Positions 1 to 8,337 of a stretch of 64,000 nucleotides of DNA are shown here, one piece after another (position 1 is the stretch's first letter; every line of letters begins with the position of its first letter). Under the pieces are notes generated by a model, which was not told the DNA's origin, did no database searches, and saw only the letters and a program-made list of their open reading frames with translations. This stretch comes from an uncultured Blautia sp. (GTDB lineage: Bacteria; Bacillota; Clostridia; Lachnospirales; Lachnospiraceae), in contig CATXEA010000001.1 of the NCBI GenBank assembly GCA_958367245.1, forward strand, positions 124,001 to 188,000, written 5' to 3'. A program made the translations under genes and the position numbers.

Positions 1-336
1 CGGGAAGAACTGCGATACCGTCAGGCAGAACAGAAATGTTTCCGGGTACTATCCGATTATTACCATTTACTGTACCGGTGGGAACAGGATTATGCCCCAA
101 AGACCCCAGAGGAAGAATGGAATCCGTTTTTTGTAGAAGCCCTGCAACAGAAGTCTTATATCGAGTATCTGCTGGACAGTTTACTGTCTGACAGTATCGA
201 AGAACGGGCGGCTGTGGTGGCAGGGTATGGAAAAGAGGTGAGGAAGATTGAGCAGCGAATATCAGAGTTTACCGCCAGCCACCCGTCAGGCTGTGATGAG
301 CGCCGCCGATGCCATGCTGCCGCCCCGGAGCGTTGA
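1..336 (+). CDS. C-terminal part of a CHC2-type primase-like mobile-element protein (partial)
   Basis: Reading frame 1 is open from the first base to a TGA at 334-336, so this is the 3' end of a gene starting left of the window. The 111 visible residues are charged and helical, for example YHLLYRWEQDYAPKTPEEEW and a KIEQRISEF segment. From memory this resembles the tail of CHC2 zinc-finger primase-like proteins encoded just before VapE in Lachnospiraceae integrative elements. The zinc finger itself is not visible. It overlaps the next gene by about 89 bases if that gene starts at its TTG, which suggests translational coupling. The coding call is fairly firm; the family name is inference. Confidence 0.5.
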   Translation, partial: REELRYRQAEQKCFRVLSDYYHLLYRWEQDYAPKTPEEEWNPFFVEALQQKSYIEYLLDSLLSDSIEERAAVVAGYGKEVRKIEQRISEFTASHPSGCDERRRCHAAAPER

Positions 337-1654
337 GGAGATTCGGGAAAGCCTTACGGTGACGGAGAAAGGGCAGACGGCAAATACCATCGGGAACTGT
401 CAGACTGTATTCTGTCAAGACCCGCTTCTGAAAGGAGCGATCTGTCTGAACCTTCTGACTGAACGTGTGGACATTGTGCTGGATCTGGGCTGGCGCAGAA
501 GCACCAGCGCCCTGACGGACACCGATGTGAAATATCTTCTCCTTTACTTTGAGCAGAACTATGGGCTGACCAGCGAAAAGAAGCTGACGGCGGCGCTTTC
601 CATTGTAGCAAATGAAAACTGCTACCACCCCATACAGGATGCGTTAAATGCTCTTGTCTGGGACGGACAGCCCCGGATTCGTTCCTGCCTACATCATTTT
701 CTGGGGGCAGAGGTGAGCGATTATGTGGAGGAAATGTTCCGACACTTTCTTCTGGGCGCTGTCCGCAGGGTATTCCACCCCGGCTCTAAATATGAGGAAA
801 TGCTCTGTCTGGTGGGCGGTCAGGGGGCGGGAAAATCTACCTTTTTCCGTCTGCTGGCAATAAAAGACGAATGGTTCAGTGATGATTTGAAGCGTCTGGA
901 CGATGACAAAGTATATGCAAAGCTGCAAGGTCACTGGATTATTGAGATGTCGGAAATGCTTGCCACCAGCACTGCAAAAAGCATTGAAGAGATACGCTCG
1001 TTTATCAGCCGTCAAAAGGAAACCTATCGAATCCCCTATGAAACCCAGCCAAAAGACAGGCTGCGGCAGTGTGTGTTCGGCGGTACTTCTAATACTCTGG
1101 ATTTTCTGCCGCTGGACAGAGCCGGGAACCGCCGGTTCCTGCCTATCATGGTGTACCCGGAGGATGCGGAGGTTCACATTTTAGAGGACGAAGCCGCTTC
1201 CAGAGCCTACCTGTTGCAGGTCTGGGCAGAAGCCATGAGCATTTATAAAAGCGGCAGGTATTCCATGAAATTCAGAAAGGAGATTCAGAAGCAGCTGGTG
1301 GAGGTGCAGAAAGATTTCATGCCGGAGGATACGGAAGCCGGACAGATTCAGGGCTTTCTGGAACACTATTCCGGCAGCATGGTCTGTTCCAAACAGCTTT
1401 TTAAGGAAGCGCTTGGACGGACGTTTGAAGAACCGAAACGCTGGCAACTTCATAACATCAACGAGATTATGAACACAGTGGTGTCAGGCTGGAAACCATT
1501 TTCCAACCCTCGAATGTTTGCCGGTTATGGTCGGCAGAGGGGCTTGGAGCGTGAGCCTTCCGGCAACGAACTGCCCGGCAACGAGAATGGATTTGTAGAA
1601 TTGAGTGAGGAAGAATGCCGCCAGCTGGAACTTCCAAAGGAGTGGATTGCTTGA
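248..1654 (+). CDS. VapE-family helicase/primase-associated protein of a mobile element
   Basis: The product has 468 residues. A Walker A motif, GGQGAGKS, lies near residue 190 and is followed by a Walker B-like stretch (HWIIEMSEM). This is the layout of the virulence-associated E (PF05272) P-loop helicases of phages, SaPI-like islands and integrative elements, where they act in element DNA replication. The TTG start at 248 has GAGGTG about six bases upstream; an ATG at 296 is an alternative. The residues before the P-loop include DALNALVWDGQPRIR, typical of the family. It sits directly after a primase-like gene and about 0.5 kb before a serine recombinase, so it belongs to the replication/maintenance module at the right end of the element. 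The C-terminal 30 residues are Gly/Asn/Glu-rich and probably disordered. Confidence 0.85.
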   Translation: MSSEYQSLPPATRQAVMSAADAMLPPRSVEEIRESLTVTEKGQTANTIGNCQTVFCQDPLLKGAICLNLLTERVDIVLDLGWRRSTSALTDTDVKYLLLYFEQNYGLTSEKKLTAALSIVANENCYHPIQDALNALVWDGQPRIRSCLHHFLGAEVSDYVEEMFRHFLLGAVRRVFHPGSKYEEMLCLVGGQGAGKSTFFRLLAIKDEWFSDDLKRLDDDKVYAKLQGHWIIEMSEMLATSTAKSIEEIRSFISRQKETYRIPYETQPKDRLRQCVFGGTSNTLDFLPLDRAGNRRFLPIMVYPEDAEVHILEDEAASRAYLLQVWAEAMSIYKSGRYSMKFRKEIQKQLVEVQKDFMPEDTEAGQIQGFLEHYSGSMVCSKQLFKEALGRTFEEPKRWQLHNINEIMNTVVSGWKPFSNPRMFAGYGRQRGLEREPSGNELPGNENGFVELSEEECRQLELPKEWIA

Positions 1655-1795
1655 TTTGTGGCGTTGGTTGCAGGGTTCATTGTCAGTTGGTTGCCGACTT
1701 CGTTGCCAGGGATTTTCTGGTTTTAATGCGGAAAAAAGCCTGTAAATAAGGCATTATTTCATGATTATCCATATCTTTGGCAACGAAAGCAACGA
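1563..1795. repeat. Cluster of GCAACGA / TCGTTGC heptamers
   Basis: Five exact copies of GCAACGA, in both orientations, lie at 1563-1569, 1578-1584, 1700-1706 (inverted), 1780-1786 and 1789-1795. A near copy (TCGTTGT) lies near 1876. Two fall in the end of the vapE-like gene and three in the following gap. The 270-base gap 1655-1924 has no convincing gene. An iteron-like origin or a protein-binding array next to a replication helicase is possible, but chance and low-complexity coding bias are not excluded. Confidence 0.3.
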
Positions 1796-1924
1796 GATTT
1801 GATAATAAAATAAGAAAAGTAAGAATGGAAAGCCAGGGAATAGAGAATAGGTTTTTTGAGGTTTGTTGCCGGACTTCGTTGTCATTCCCCGTTGTCTGGC
1901 TCAATTTATCTATGGAGGTAACCT

Positions 1925-2092
1925 ATGGAGAAAAATAGAAAACAGAATAAAAAGGTACAGTTTATCGTGGTGCGGGAGTTTTCCGGGGGAAAGCCCATGC
2001 GGGAAGCCTTTGAGGAGCTGATCGAGCGCCAGACCTGCGGACAGTTTGAAAAATGGCGGCAGCATCGGGAAAAGGCAGAAAAAGCTGCGTAA
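1925..2092 (+). CDS. Small mobile-element protein, 55 aa, unknown function
   Basis: An ATG at 1925 is preceded by a strong ribosome binding site (GGAGGTAACCT) and runs 55 codons to TAA at 2090. The product is highly charged: a basic start (MEKNRKQNKK), a beta-like VQFIVVREF segment, then a helical REAFEELIER region and a Lys/Glu-rich tail. It sits between the vapE-like gene and the recombinase on the same strand. I do not recognise the family with certainty; small proteins of this kind accompany recombinases in Lachnospiraceae elements and could be regulators or directionality factors. No function is assigned. Confidence 0.6.
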   Translation: MEKNRKQNKKVQFIVVREFSGGKPMREAFEELIERQTCGQFEKWRQHREKAEKAA

Positions 2093-2163
2093 AACGGTTG
2101 AATCAGGGACAGGGACATGGTACTATAATGGTATCGTGTCCCTGTTCATAGAAGGAGAACACT

Positions 2164-3816
2164 ATGAGCAGGAAAAAAGAAATAAACCAGAAAATCACGG
2201 CTCTCTACTGCCGCATTTCCCTTGAGGACGGCGGTGATAATGAGAGCATGAGCATCAGTAATCAAAAACTGATGTTGAAAGACTACGCTGAAAAAATCGG
2301 ACTGTTTCAGCATGAATATTATGTAGATGACGGGTACACAGGAAGGAATTTCAATCGTCCTTCGTTTCAGCGCATGATTGCGGACATTGAAGCTGGGAAG
2401 ATTGGCTGCGTGATTACCAAAGACCTTTCAAGGCTGGGGCGTAACTATATCGAAGCCGGAAGCTATATTGAAATCTTTTTCCCGAAGCACCGTGTCCGCT
2501 ATATTGCCATTACGGACGGTGTGGACAGCCTGACCCGTCAGGAAATGGACATCACGCCATTTAAGAACATCCTGAATGACATGTACAGCCGTGACATCTC
2601 AAAAAAGGTGCTTGCAGGGCGTATGACCCGTTCCAGACAGGGAAAGTTTTGTGGCGGGCAGCCGCCCCTCGGTCTGATGCGTGACCCGGAGGATAACGGA
2701 CATTTAATCCTTGACCCGGAAACAGCGCCGATAATCCGAAAAATTTATGATATGGCATTGGATGGCTTGGGTTGTATGCGGATTGCAAAGCAGTTGATGG
2801 AGGATAAAGTCCCTATCACAAGGGTAAAGGGAGATACCGCCTGTGATGTGAACTATTATTCATGGGGGGCTTCCAGAATCAGCCATATCCTGCGGAATCC
2901 ATTTTATAAGGGTGCACATCTGGTATGCCGGACACACCAGAAAGGGATTCGTTCCAACACCTATGACATTATCCCCCGTGAAGATTGGGAAGTCATTGAG
3001 GACTGCCATGAAGCCATCGTATCCCCGGAGGAATGGGAACAGGTGCAGACCATCATTGACCGCAGACCGCCCATTATGAAAGGAAATGCCTGTCCTTTTT
3101 ATAACATTTTTCATGGTATCATTTACTGTGCCACTTGTAGAAAGTCCATGCAGGTGCGGTATGAAAAGGTGGGAAGAACCGGCAAGAATCGCTTTACTGG
3201 CGAAGAACGGGAACCAATTGATAAGGCATACTATATCTGCCAGACCTATAACCGGCTGGGCAAAAATGCCTGTAGCAGCCACAAGTTAGAAGCAAGGGAT
3301 TTATATAATCTTGTTTTAGCAGATATTCAGGAGCTGGCAAAGACAGCACTTAAAGATGCCGATGCCTTTTACCACCGGCTGAGCAGCCGGATGGAACGCC
3401 GGTATATGGCAGATGCCTCTGAGATACAGAAAGAATGTGACCGGCTCACTGCACGAAATCAGGAAATTGACACTATGTTTTTAAGCCTCTATACCGACAA
3501 GGCAAAGGGTGTCCTGACCGAACAGCGGTTTCTGAAACTGACTTCTGCCATGGAGCAGGAACAGGAAGCTAATCAAAAGCGTCTGGGTGACCTGATGGAA
3601 ATGATGCGCCGCTCTGACGAACAGGAAAGTGATGTTAAGACATTTGTCAGGGAAATCCGGCAATATGCAACCATTGAGAAACTGGACGATGTGGTGCTGC
3701 ACCGGCTTATCAATAAGATTTTGGTGGGTGAGGTCAAAAAGATTGATGGTCAGAAATTGCAGGAAGTTAAGATAGTTTATAACTTTGTTGGGGAAGTAGC
3801 GATAGCCTTGGAATGA
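2164..3816 (+). CDS. Large serine recombinase (site-specific integrase of the element)
   Basis: The product has 550 residues, normal for large serine recombinases that integrate and excise mobile elements. The N-terminal resolvase domain has the catalytic serine in ALYCRISLEDGG (near residue 18) and the arginine-rich helix TKDLSRLGRNY. A recombinase domain follows (residues about 170-290). A zinc ribbon comes next, with CATC near residue 325 and a second cysteine pair (YYICQ and NACSSH). A coiled coil spans about 400-480, and a DUF4368-like tail ends the protein (residues about 495-550, RLINKILVGEV). The start at 2164 has AGAAGGAGAACACT just upstream. It is the last element gene; the attachment site should lie within the next roughly 100 bases or at the unseen left end. 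Confidence 0.93.
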   Translation: MSRKKEINQKITALYCRISLEDGGDNESMSISNQKLMLKDYAEKIGLFQHEYYVDDGYTGRNFNRPSFQRMIADIEAGKIGCVITKDLSRLGRNYIEAGSYIEIFFPKHRVRYIAITDGVDSLTRQEMDITPFKNILNDMYSRDISKKVLAGRMTRSRQGKFCGGQPPLGLMRDPEDNGHLILDPETAPIIRKIYDMALDGLGCMRIAKQLMEDKVPITRVKGDTACDVNYYSWGASRISHILRNPFYKGAHLVCRTHQKGIRSNTYDIIPREDWEVIEDCHEAIVSPEEWEQVQTIIDRRPPIMKGNACPFYNIFHGIIYCATCRKSMQVRYEKVGRTGKNRFTGEEREPIDKAYYICQTYNRLGKNACSSHKLEARDLYNLVLADIQELAKTALKDADAFYHRLSSRMERRYMADASEIQKECDRLTARNQEIDTMFLSLYTDKAKGVLTEQRFLKLTSAMEQEQEANQKRLGDLMEMMRRSDEQESDVKTFVREIRQYATIEKLDDVVLHRLINKILVGEVKKIDGQKLQEVKIVYNFVGEVAIALE

Positions 3817-3859
3817 CTTTGAACAAAATTCAAGTAAAATGAGCATGTAATTAAAGATA

Positions 3860-3904
3860 AAACTCCAGATTGACGTCGTGATTTATGACTTCAATCTGGA
3901 GTTT
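3860..3904. terminator. Bidirectional terminator hairpin
   Basis: A perfect 14-bp inverted repeat (AAACTCCAGATTGA at 3860-3873 and its complement at 3891-3904) has a 17-base loop. It is T-rich on the + side and A-rich on the other. It lies between the convergent recombinase (+) and the small membrane protein gene (-), so it probably ends both transcripts. The mobile-element end may lie close by. Confidence 0.65.
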
Positions 3905-3956
3905 CTTGATTTTTCACATACTAATCATAATTATGGGGAATATTTCCATTTTAAAT

Positions 3957-4199
3957 TTAGGAATCTATTTTGTTACCGCAATATGGACAATTTACCATAC
4001 CAATCATTCCGTGAAATGGTAAATGCTTTCGACAAAATGGACATCGCCAAAAAATTAAAAAATATATAAACCCGATGCAAGTTATAATAACTCCTGCTAT
4101 CGACAATAGTGGAACGACAATATCTGTTAAAAGTGTAGTTGCCAAAAGCAATAGCCCAACTCCTATCAATGTATTACCTATAATTTTTCTCTTTTTCAT
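3957..4199 (-). CDS. Small two-helix membrane protein with C-terminal zinc ribbon
   Basis: From the ATG at 4199 the product has 80 residues. A basic start (MKKRK) is followed by two hydrophobic segments (IGNTLIGVGLLLLATTLLTD and LLSIAGVIITCIGFIYFLIF). The tail has two CPxC pairs, CPFC and CPYC, which should bind one zinc. A TTG at 4208 would add three residues; neither start has an ideal ribosome binding site. It lies seven to 16 bases after the secreted protein gene 4216-5148 and is probably co-transcribed with it. The family is not recognised. A membrane-anchored zinc ribbon with the ribbon in the cytoplasm is the simplest reading. Confidence 0.55.
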   Translation of the reverse strand: MKKRKIIGNTLIGVGLLLLATTLLTDIVVPLLSIAGVIITCIGFIYFLIFWRCPFCRKHLPFHGMIGMVNCPYCGNKIDS

Positions 4200-4215
4200 A
4201 TTTCTCAATCATCCT

Positions 4216-5148
4216 TTAATAAATATGTGCCGGAAATTCAGGACAAACCGGATAAATTGAAGAAACAGATTTACTTTCAAGTCCAGTAATTTTTACACTT
4301 CCCACATATGATCTTCGTGCAGCATATGGGTCAGAGTATGCTTTTACAGCATTAACATTACTGTTATACCCACTAGGAGTAGAGGTTATTGTACGATTAC
4401 CTTGAATAACATTAGGTTTTACAGAACCACCAGAATATGTAAAGGTAGGATACTGATAGCCAACAGCAGTCGTACCTTTAGTAGAAATATAAGTTAAATT
4501 TTGATAGTTATCTGACTGGCCCTTGATTTTTACATATTTAAAGGATGCCGTAGTTGTATGTGCATATGAATACACAATTTCGGCCGAAGATATTTCAGTT
4601 GTCTTAGAAATTCCACTTACAAAGCCGCTTATGGTATCATATACCGACAAAGCCAAAGATGCACCTGGAATTTCTCCTGCAAGAGAGGAGCCTACAACCG
4701 AAAGAGCATTCATGGAACCGATTTTCCATTTATAGCTTGATGCAATGGAACGGCTACCACTATTTTTTAAGTTAGAATTATTCTGGTTCGGCTGAGCTGT
4801 TAGTGTTTGAATTTCATATGTAACACCGTTATATGTATAATTGGTTCGGCTTGATAGCCAAGTTACATTTGTGGAAGCTGGCGTTGATACATATGGTGTG
4901 GCACCATTTATACTGCCAAAGCGTTCATCTACCTCTGCGGCAGTAAGTTTTTCAACACCTAAACTTTCTAACTGCTGGTCAAGAGAATCTACTTCGTTCC
5001 ATTTTTCCAAACAGATAAGTGCTGCACGTTCTTCTAATAACGAGTCTATTAGAGCACTGTTATCAGAAGATTCTTGGGCAAATACCGGAACAGCAAAAGA
5101 CAATGCTAACAATATAGTTGCCATTAAAGTGCTTATCATTCTTTTCAT
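4216..5148 (-). CDS. Secreted protein of unknown function
   Basis: The product has 310 residues. A clear signal peptide (MKRMISTLMATILLALSFA, with cleavage likely after VFAQ) begins the protein. A short acidic helical segment follows (residues about 30-75, with EERAALICLEKWNEV). The rest, about 80-310, is Ser/Thr/Tyr/Asn-rich and beta-like. No enzyme motif, cell-wall anchor or known domain could be recognised. It has its own promoter (5208-5236) and sits next to the integrated element, possibly as accessory cargo or as an interrupted neighbour. Its high Ser/Thr content is typical of exported Gram-positive proteins. Confidence 0.75.
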   Translation of the reverse strand: MKRMISTLMATILLALSFAVPVFAQESSDNSALIDSLLEERAALICLEKWNEVDSLDQQLESLGVEKLTAAEVDERFGSINGATPYVSTPASTNVTWLSSRTNYTYNGVTYEIQTLTAQPNQNNSNLKNSGSRSIASSYKWKIGSMNALSVVGSSLAGEIPGASLALSVYDTISGFVSGISKTTEISSAEIVYSYAHTTTASFKYVKIKGQSDNYQNLTYISTKGTTAVGYQYPTFTYSGGSVKPNVIQGNRTITSTPSGYNSNVNAVKAYSDPYAARRSYVGSVKITGLESKSVSSIYPVCPEFPAHIY

Positions 5149-5207
5149 AAAGTTGTGACCTACTTCTCATTTTTTAGAAAAAATCCCCATAATTAATTGT
5201 TGTTAAA

Positions 5208-5236
5208 ATAATACCATATTTGTGCTACTTAGTCAA
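5208..5236 (-). promoter_or_regulatory. Sigma-A-type promoter for the secreted protein gene
   Basis: On the minus strand, TTGACT (5231-5236) and TATTAT (5208-5213) are separated by 17 bases, about 60 bases upstream of the ATG at 5148. Confidence 0.6.
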
Positions 5237-5466
5237 TTATGACCATCGAAAATGCTTATATATTTGAGCTAAACGGCTGTAATTTTGTTAATTATACATG
5301 ACATGTTCAGCCTATACATAACATATTTCTGGAGAGTGATTATTAAAAACACATTATTTCTATAAATTCATCACTTGACTTTGTGGCAAAGATTTAATGT
5401 CTTTTGGAATGTTCATTTTAGCATTACTGACATTCGTTTTTACGTTCTGTCGATAATGATTTAAAG

Positions 5467-5520
5467 CATAGAAAAACCACCCTCATAAACTTTGACCGGT
5501 TTAGGGTGGCATTTTCTATG
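5467..5520. repeat. Long inverted repeat in the 5237-5680 gene-free stretch
   Basis: CATAGAAAA plus CCACCCT (5467-5483) pairs with AGGGTGG plus TTTTCTATG (5503-5520) with small bulges, around a 19-base loop. The surrounding 440 bases hold no supported gene. The sequence looks like a leftover of mobile DNA or a terminator. A short motif shared with the tRNA-Pro region lies at 5644-5666. Apart from these I see nothing in the gap. Confidence 0.45.
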
Positions 5521-5643
5521 TACACTTTTAAATAGGTCAACCCCTTGTGGGCGGTTGTTCCTTTTCTTTACTATAGCATATTCTATTATTTTTATCAACA
5601 AGAAACTTTTTTCGTTTCTTATTATTCAGTGTAAACAAGGCTC

Positions 5644-5666
5644 AAACCTTTGATTTTACTGGATTT
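5644..5666. repeat. Copy 1 of a motif shared with the tRNA-Pro flank
   Basis: TTGATTTTACTGGATTT (5650-5666) is identical to 44018-44034. With one mismatch the match extends six bases further 5'. It lies just downstream of the yebC stop codon. A recombination or attachment-site footprint is possible. Confidence 0.45.
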
Positions 5667-5680
5667 CTTTTAATTACGCC

Positions 5681-6409
5681 TTACTCATCCCAGTTGTGCC
5701 ATACATCTGTGACATCGTCATCCTCATCAAGGAGATCCAGAGTTTTCTGAAGGTCTTTGATTGCTTTTTCGTCTGTAAGTTCTACGTATGTCTGCGGAAT
5801 CATAGCTACCTGAGCTTCGAGAAGAGGTACTCCTGCTGCTTCAAGAGCTTCGCGTACAGCGCTGAAATCATCAGGAGCTGTAATAACTTCGAAGCTGTCT
5901 TCCTCTTCGCTGAAATCTTCTGCGCCTGCATCGAGAGCTACCATCATCAGCTCGTCAGCATCCATCTCGCATTCTTCTTTGTCGATAATGATCTGACCCT
6001 TCTGGTCGAACATGAAGGAAACGCAGCCCTGTGTTCCAATGCTTCCGTTACCTTTTGTAAAGGCATTACGAACATTTCCGGCTGTACGGTTTTTGTTGTC
6101 TGTCAGAGTTTCTACAATGATAGCTACTCCGTTCGGACCATAGCCTTCATAAACAGCTTTTTCGTAATTGTCTGCAGAATCGGCGCCAGCCGCTTTTTTG
6201 ATACCACGGTCAATGGTATCGTTTGGCATATTGTTTGCCTTTGCTTTTGCGATAACATCACGAAGCTTGCTGTTATTGTTCGGGTCCGGACCGCCGGCTT
6301 TGACAGCCATAACGATCTCACGGCCGATTACGGTAAAAATTTTACCTTTTTTTGCATCGTTCTTTTCTTTCTTATGTTTAATGTTTGCAAATTTTGAATG
6401 TCCTGACAT
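5681..6409 (-). CDS. yebC: YebC/PmpR family protein
   Basis: The product has 242 residues, the usual length. The N-terminal signature MSGHSKFANIKHKKEKNDAK and the central segment YEGYGPNGVAIIVETLTDNK identify the YebC/TACO1 family. Members are described as transcriptional regulators or, more recently, as cytoplasmic factors that help ribosomes through difficult sequences. The C-terminal third is acidic, as expected. A ribosome binding site (AAAGGAG) precedes the ATG. It stands alone on the minus strand, 35 bases downstream of the CorC-type gene, and may be read through from it. Confidence 0.95.
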   Translation of the reverse strand: MSGHSKFANIKHKKEKNDAKKGKIFTVIGREIVMAVKAGGPDPNNNSKLRDVIAKAKANNMPNDTIDRGIKKAAGADSADNYEKAVYEGYGPNGVAIIVETLTDNKNRTAGNVRNAFTKGNGSIGTQGCVSFMFDQKGQIIIDKEECEMDADELMMVALDAGAEDFSEEEDSFEVITAPDDFSAVREALEAAGVPLLEAQVAMIPQTYVELTDEKAIKDLQKTLDLLDEDDDVTDVWHNWDE

Positions 6410-6444
6410 CTTTTTTCTCCTTTTGTAATTACTTTGTATTTTTA

Positions 6445-7746
6445 TTATTTTACTTTACTTGCACGAACTTTACCAATCGTTTTATTTCCTAGGGAAAGAA
6501 TTTCGAAACGGTATCCGTTTGTCACAATCTCCGTATCCATATCTTTCTTTGTGGGAATGTGTCCGAGCAGGTTGGTAAGATACCCGTTCAGTGTTTCGAA
6601 TTCAGAATCTCCGAAATCTATATCCAGCTCTTCCGCTACGTCCTCCAGATAAGCAAGACCGTCAATGATCAAAGAATTATCGGTCTGTGTCCGGATCGTA
6701 ACTTCGTCCTCATCGTATTCATCAAGAATATCGCCGACAATCTCCTCAAGGATATCCTCCATAGTCACAATGCCGGCTGTCTGCCCATATTCGTCCACGA
6801 CAATTGCCATATGAAGCTTTTTCGACTGCATGGTGCGGAACAGATCGCCGATTCCTCGTGTCTCAGGAATAAAAGCAGCCTGACGTATAAGTCCGGGAAG
6901 CTCCTTAAGCGGTTTGAATTTCGCCCAGGAATTTTTGGTCATAAATTTCAGCGCATCTTTATAATGGACAATTCCTTTGATGTTATCCATGTTTTCTGCG
7001 TAAACAGGATATCTGGAATTGGCTTCAACAAGAATCGTATCAATCAGTTCCTGAAGAAGGATTTCTTCATCAAAAGCGATCACATTCTTTCGATGGGTCA
7101 TAATATCCTTCGCTTCTGTCTCATTAAAGGAAATAATGTTCTGAATCATTTCCGCCTCGTTCTCTTCAATGACACCCTGCTCATGGGCTTCATCTACAAT
7201 GGAAATGATCTCCTCCTCTGTCACCGCCTCTTCCGTACGGTTATATTCAACTCCAAATGGAATAGACGCAAGTCGCGCAATCCAGGTGACAAACATGGTC
7301 AGAGGATACAACAGCTTTACAAAAAGGTTTACCACCTTTAAGTAACGATAGGCATATTTTTCAGGATGGTAGGTACCAATCCGGCGGAAGGTAAGGATTC
7401 CCAGTCCTGCCAGCAGAATTACGCACAACGCTGTTATAAGGAGCAAAGCGGGGATGTGCTCTATGTACGGATGAGATGCGCGTACTGCCCAGGGCACAAG
7501 AAATGCGCCGAAGCAGATACCGGAAGCCATAACAATCAGAGGAATCGCATTTACGAACTGACCCGGATTATCGATCATGGATTTCAAAAGAATCGCATTT
7601 TTATCCCCGTCAAGAGCCCGTTTTTCTGTTTCGCTCTCACTTAAGTTTCTGACTGCCGCTGCAAACCCGTAAAAAATCCCGTTCAGCCACAACAGCAAAA
7701 ATAATACAATTACGCCCCAAAGGGGCAGACTACTGCCATCTTCCAT
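6445..7746 (-). CDS. CorC/HlyC-type CNNM-CBS membrane protein
   Basis: The product has 433 residues. An N-terminal CNNM-like transmembrane domain (residues about 1-170) has hydrophobic segments including LWGVIVLFLLLWLNGIFY and LVIPLIV-type stretches. A tandem CBS pair follows (about 190-320, with the end of the second CBS at GIVTMEDILEEIVGDI). A CorC_HlyC C-terminal domain (about 345-430) ends the protein. The family is implicated in magnesium or other divalent cation export and homeostasis, with CBS domains binding Mg-ATP; older annotation as hemolysin is misleading. It acts in the cytoplasmic membrane. Gene order with yebC downstream and mazF upstream gives no further clue. Confidence 0.9.
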   Translation of the reverse strand: MEDGSSLPLWGVIVLFLLLWLNGIFYGFAAAVRNLSESETEKRALDGDKNAILLKSMIDNPGQFVNAIPLIVMASGICFGAFLVPWAVRASHPYIEHIPALLLITALCVILLAGLGILTFRRIGTYHPEKYAYRYLKVVNLFVKLLYPLTMFVTWIARLASIPFGVEYNRTEEAVTEEEIISIVDEAHEQGVIEENEAEMIQNIISFNETEAKDIMTHRKNVIAFDEEILLQELIDTILVEANSRYPVYAENMDNIKGIVHYKDALKFMTKNSWAKFKPLKELPGLIRQAAFIPETRGIGDLFRTMQSKKLHMAIVVDEYGQTAGIVTMEDILEEIVGDILDEYDEDEVTIRTQTDNSLIIDGLAYLEDVAEELDIDFGDSEFETLNGYLTNLLGHIPTKKDMDTEIVTNGYRFEILSLGNKTIGKVRASKVK

Positions 7747-7851
7747 TCTTTATAAATAACTCCTTTGTAATTAAAACTTTATATGATTTTACCGCATAGT
7801 TACTGGTAAAATATATCACTTTCCATAGGATTCGTCAAGGTTTAACCCTTT

Positions 7852-8199
7852 TTAAAACGTAAGTTCCAGGCTGATCTCAAGCGCATGGTTTACTTTTCCG
7901 AGCATTCCCTCATCCAGATGGCAGACCTTATCTTTCAGTCTGCGTTTGTCTATGGTGCGAAGCTGTTCCAGCAGAATCACGGAATCTTTCTCTATTCCGT
8001 AGGAGCCTGCGTCAATCTCAATATGTGTCGGCAGCTTCGCCTTATTCATTTTGGAAGTGATCGCTGCGCAGATTACTGTGGGACTATGTTTATTTCCCAC
8101 ATTATTCTGAATAATCAGCACAGGTCTTATCCCGCCCTGTTCACTTCCCACAACAGGACGCAGATCAGCATAAAAAATATCCCCTCTTTTAATTACCAC
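7852..8199 (-). CDS. ndoA: MazF/EndoA family mRNA interferase toxin
   Basis: From the GTG at 8199 the product has 115 residues. GGAG lies eight bases upstream, which favours this start over the in-frame GTG at 8208. The family signature is clear: MVIKRGDIFYADLRPVVGSE, then GGIRPVLIIQNN with the conserved Arg/Pro, and AAITSK in the core. These toxins cut mRNA at short sites such as UACAU in Firmicutes and act in the cytoplasm. It lies 138 bases downstream of alr, the usual Firmicutes context, but no mazE-type antitoxin gene fits in the gap or next to it. Confidence 0.93.
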   Translation of the reverse strand: MVIKRGDIFYADLRPVVGSEQGGIRPVLIIQNNVGNKHSPTVICAAITSKMNKAKLPTHIEIDAGSYGIEKDSVILLEQLRTIDKRRLKDKVCHLDEGMLGKVNHALEISLELTF

Positions 8200-8337
8200 A
8201 CAATTCACACTCCGATTCTGTCTGGCTTACGGCGTATGATGCCTGCCTTTTTTATAAGAAAGTAGTTCGTAACTGTTCAGTTACAGTATTGCCCTTTTTT
8301 TCTTGTGTATACATGCGTGGTGTATAAATCATAATCT

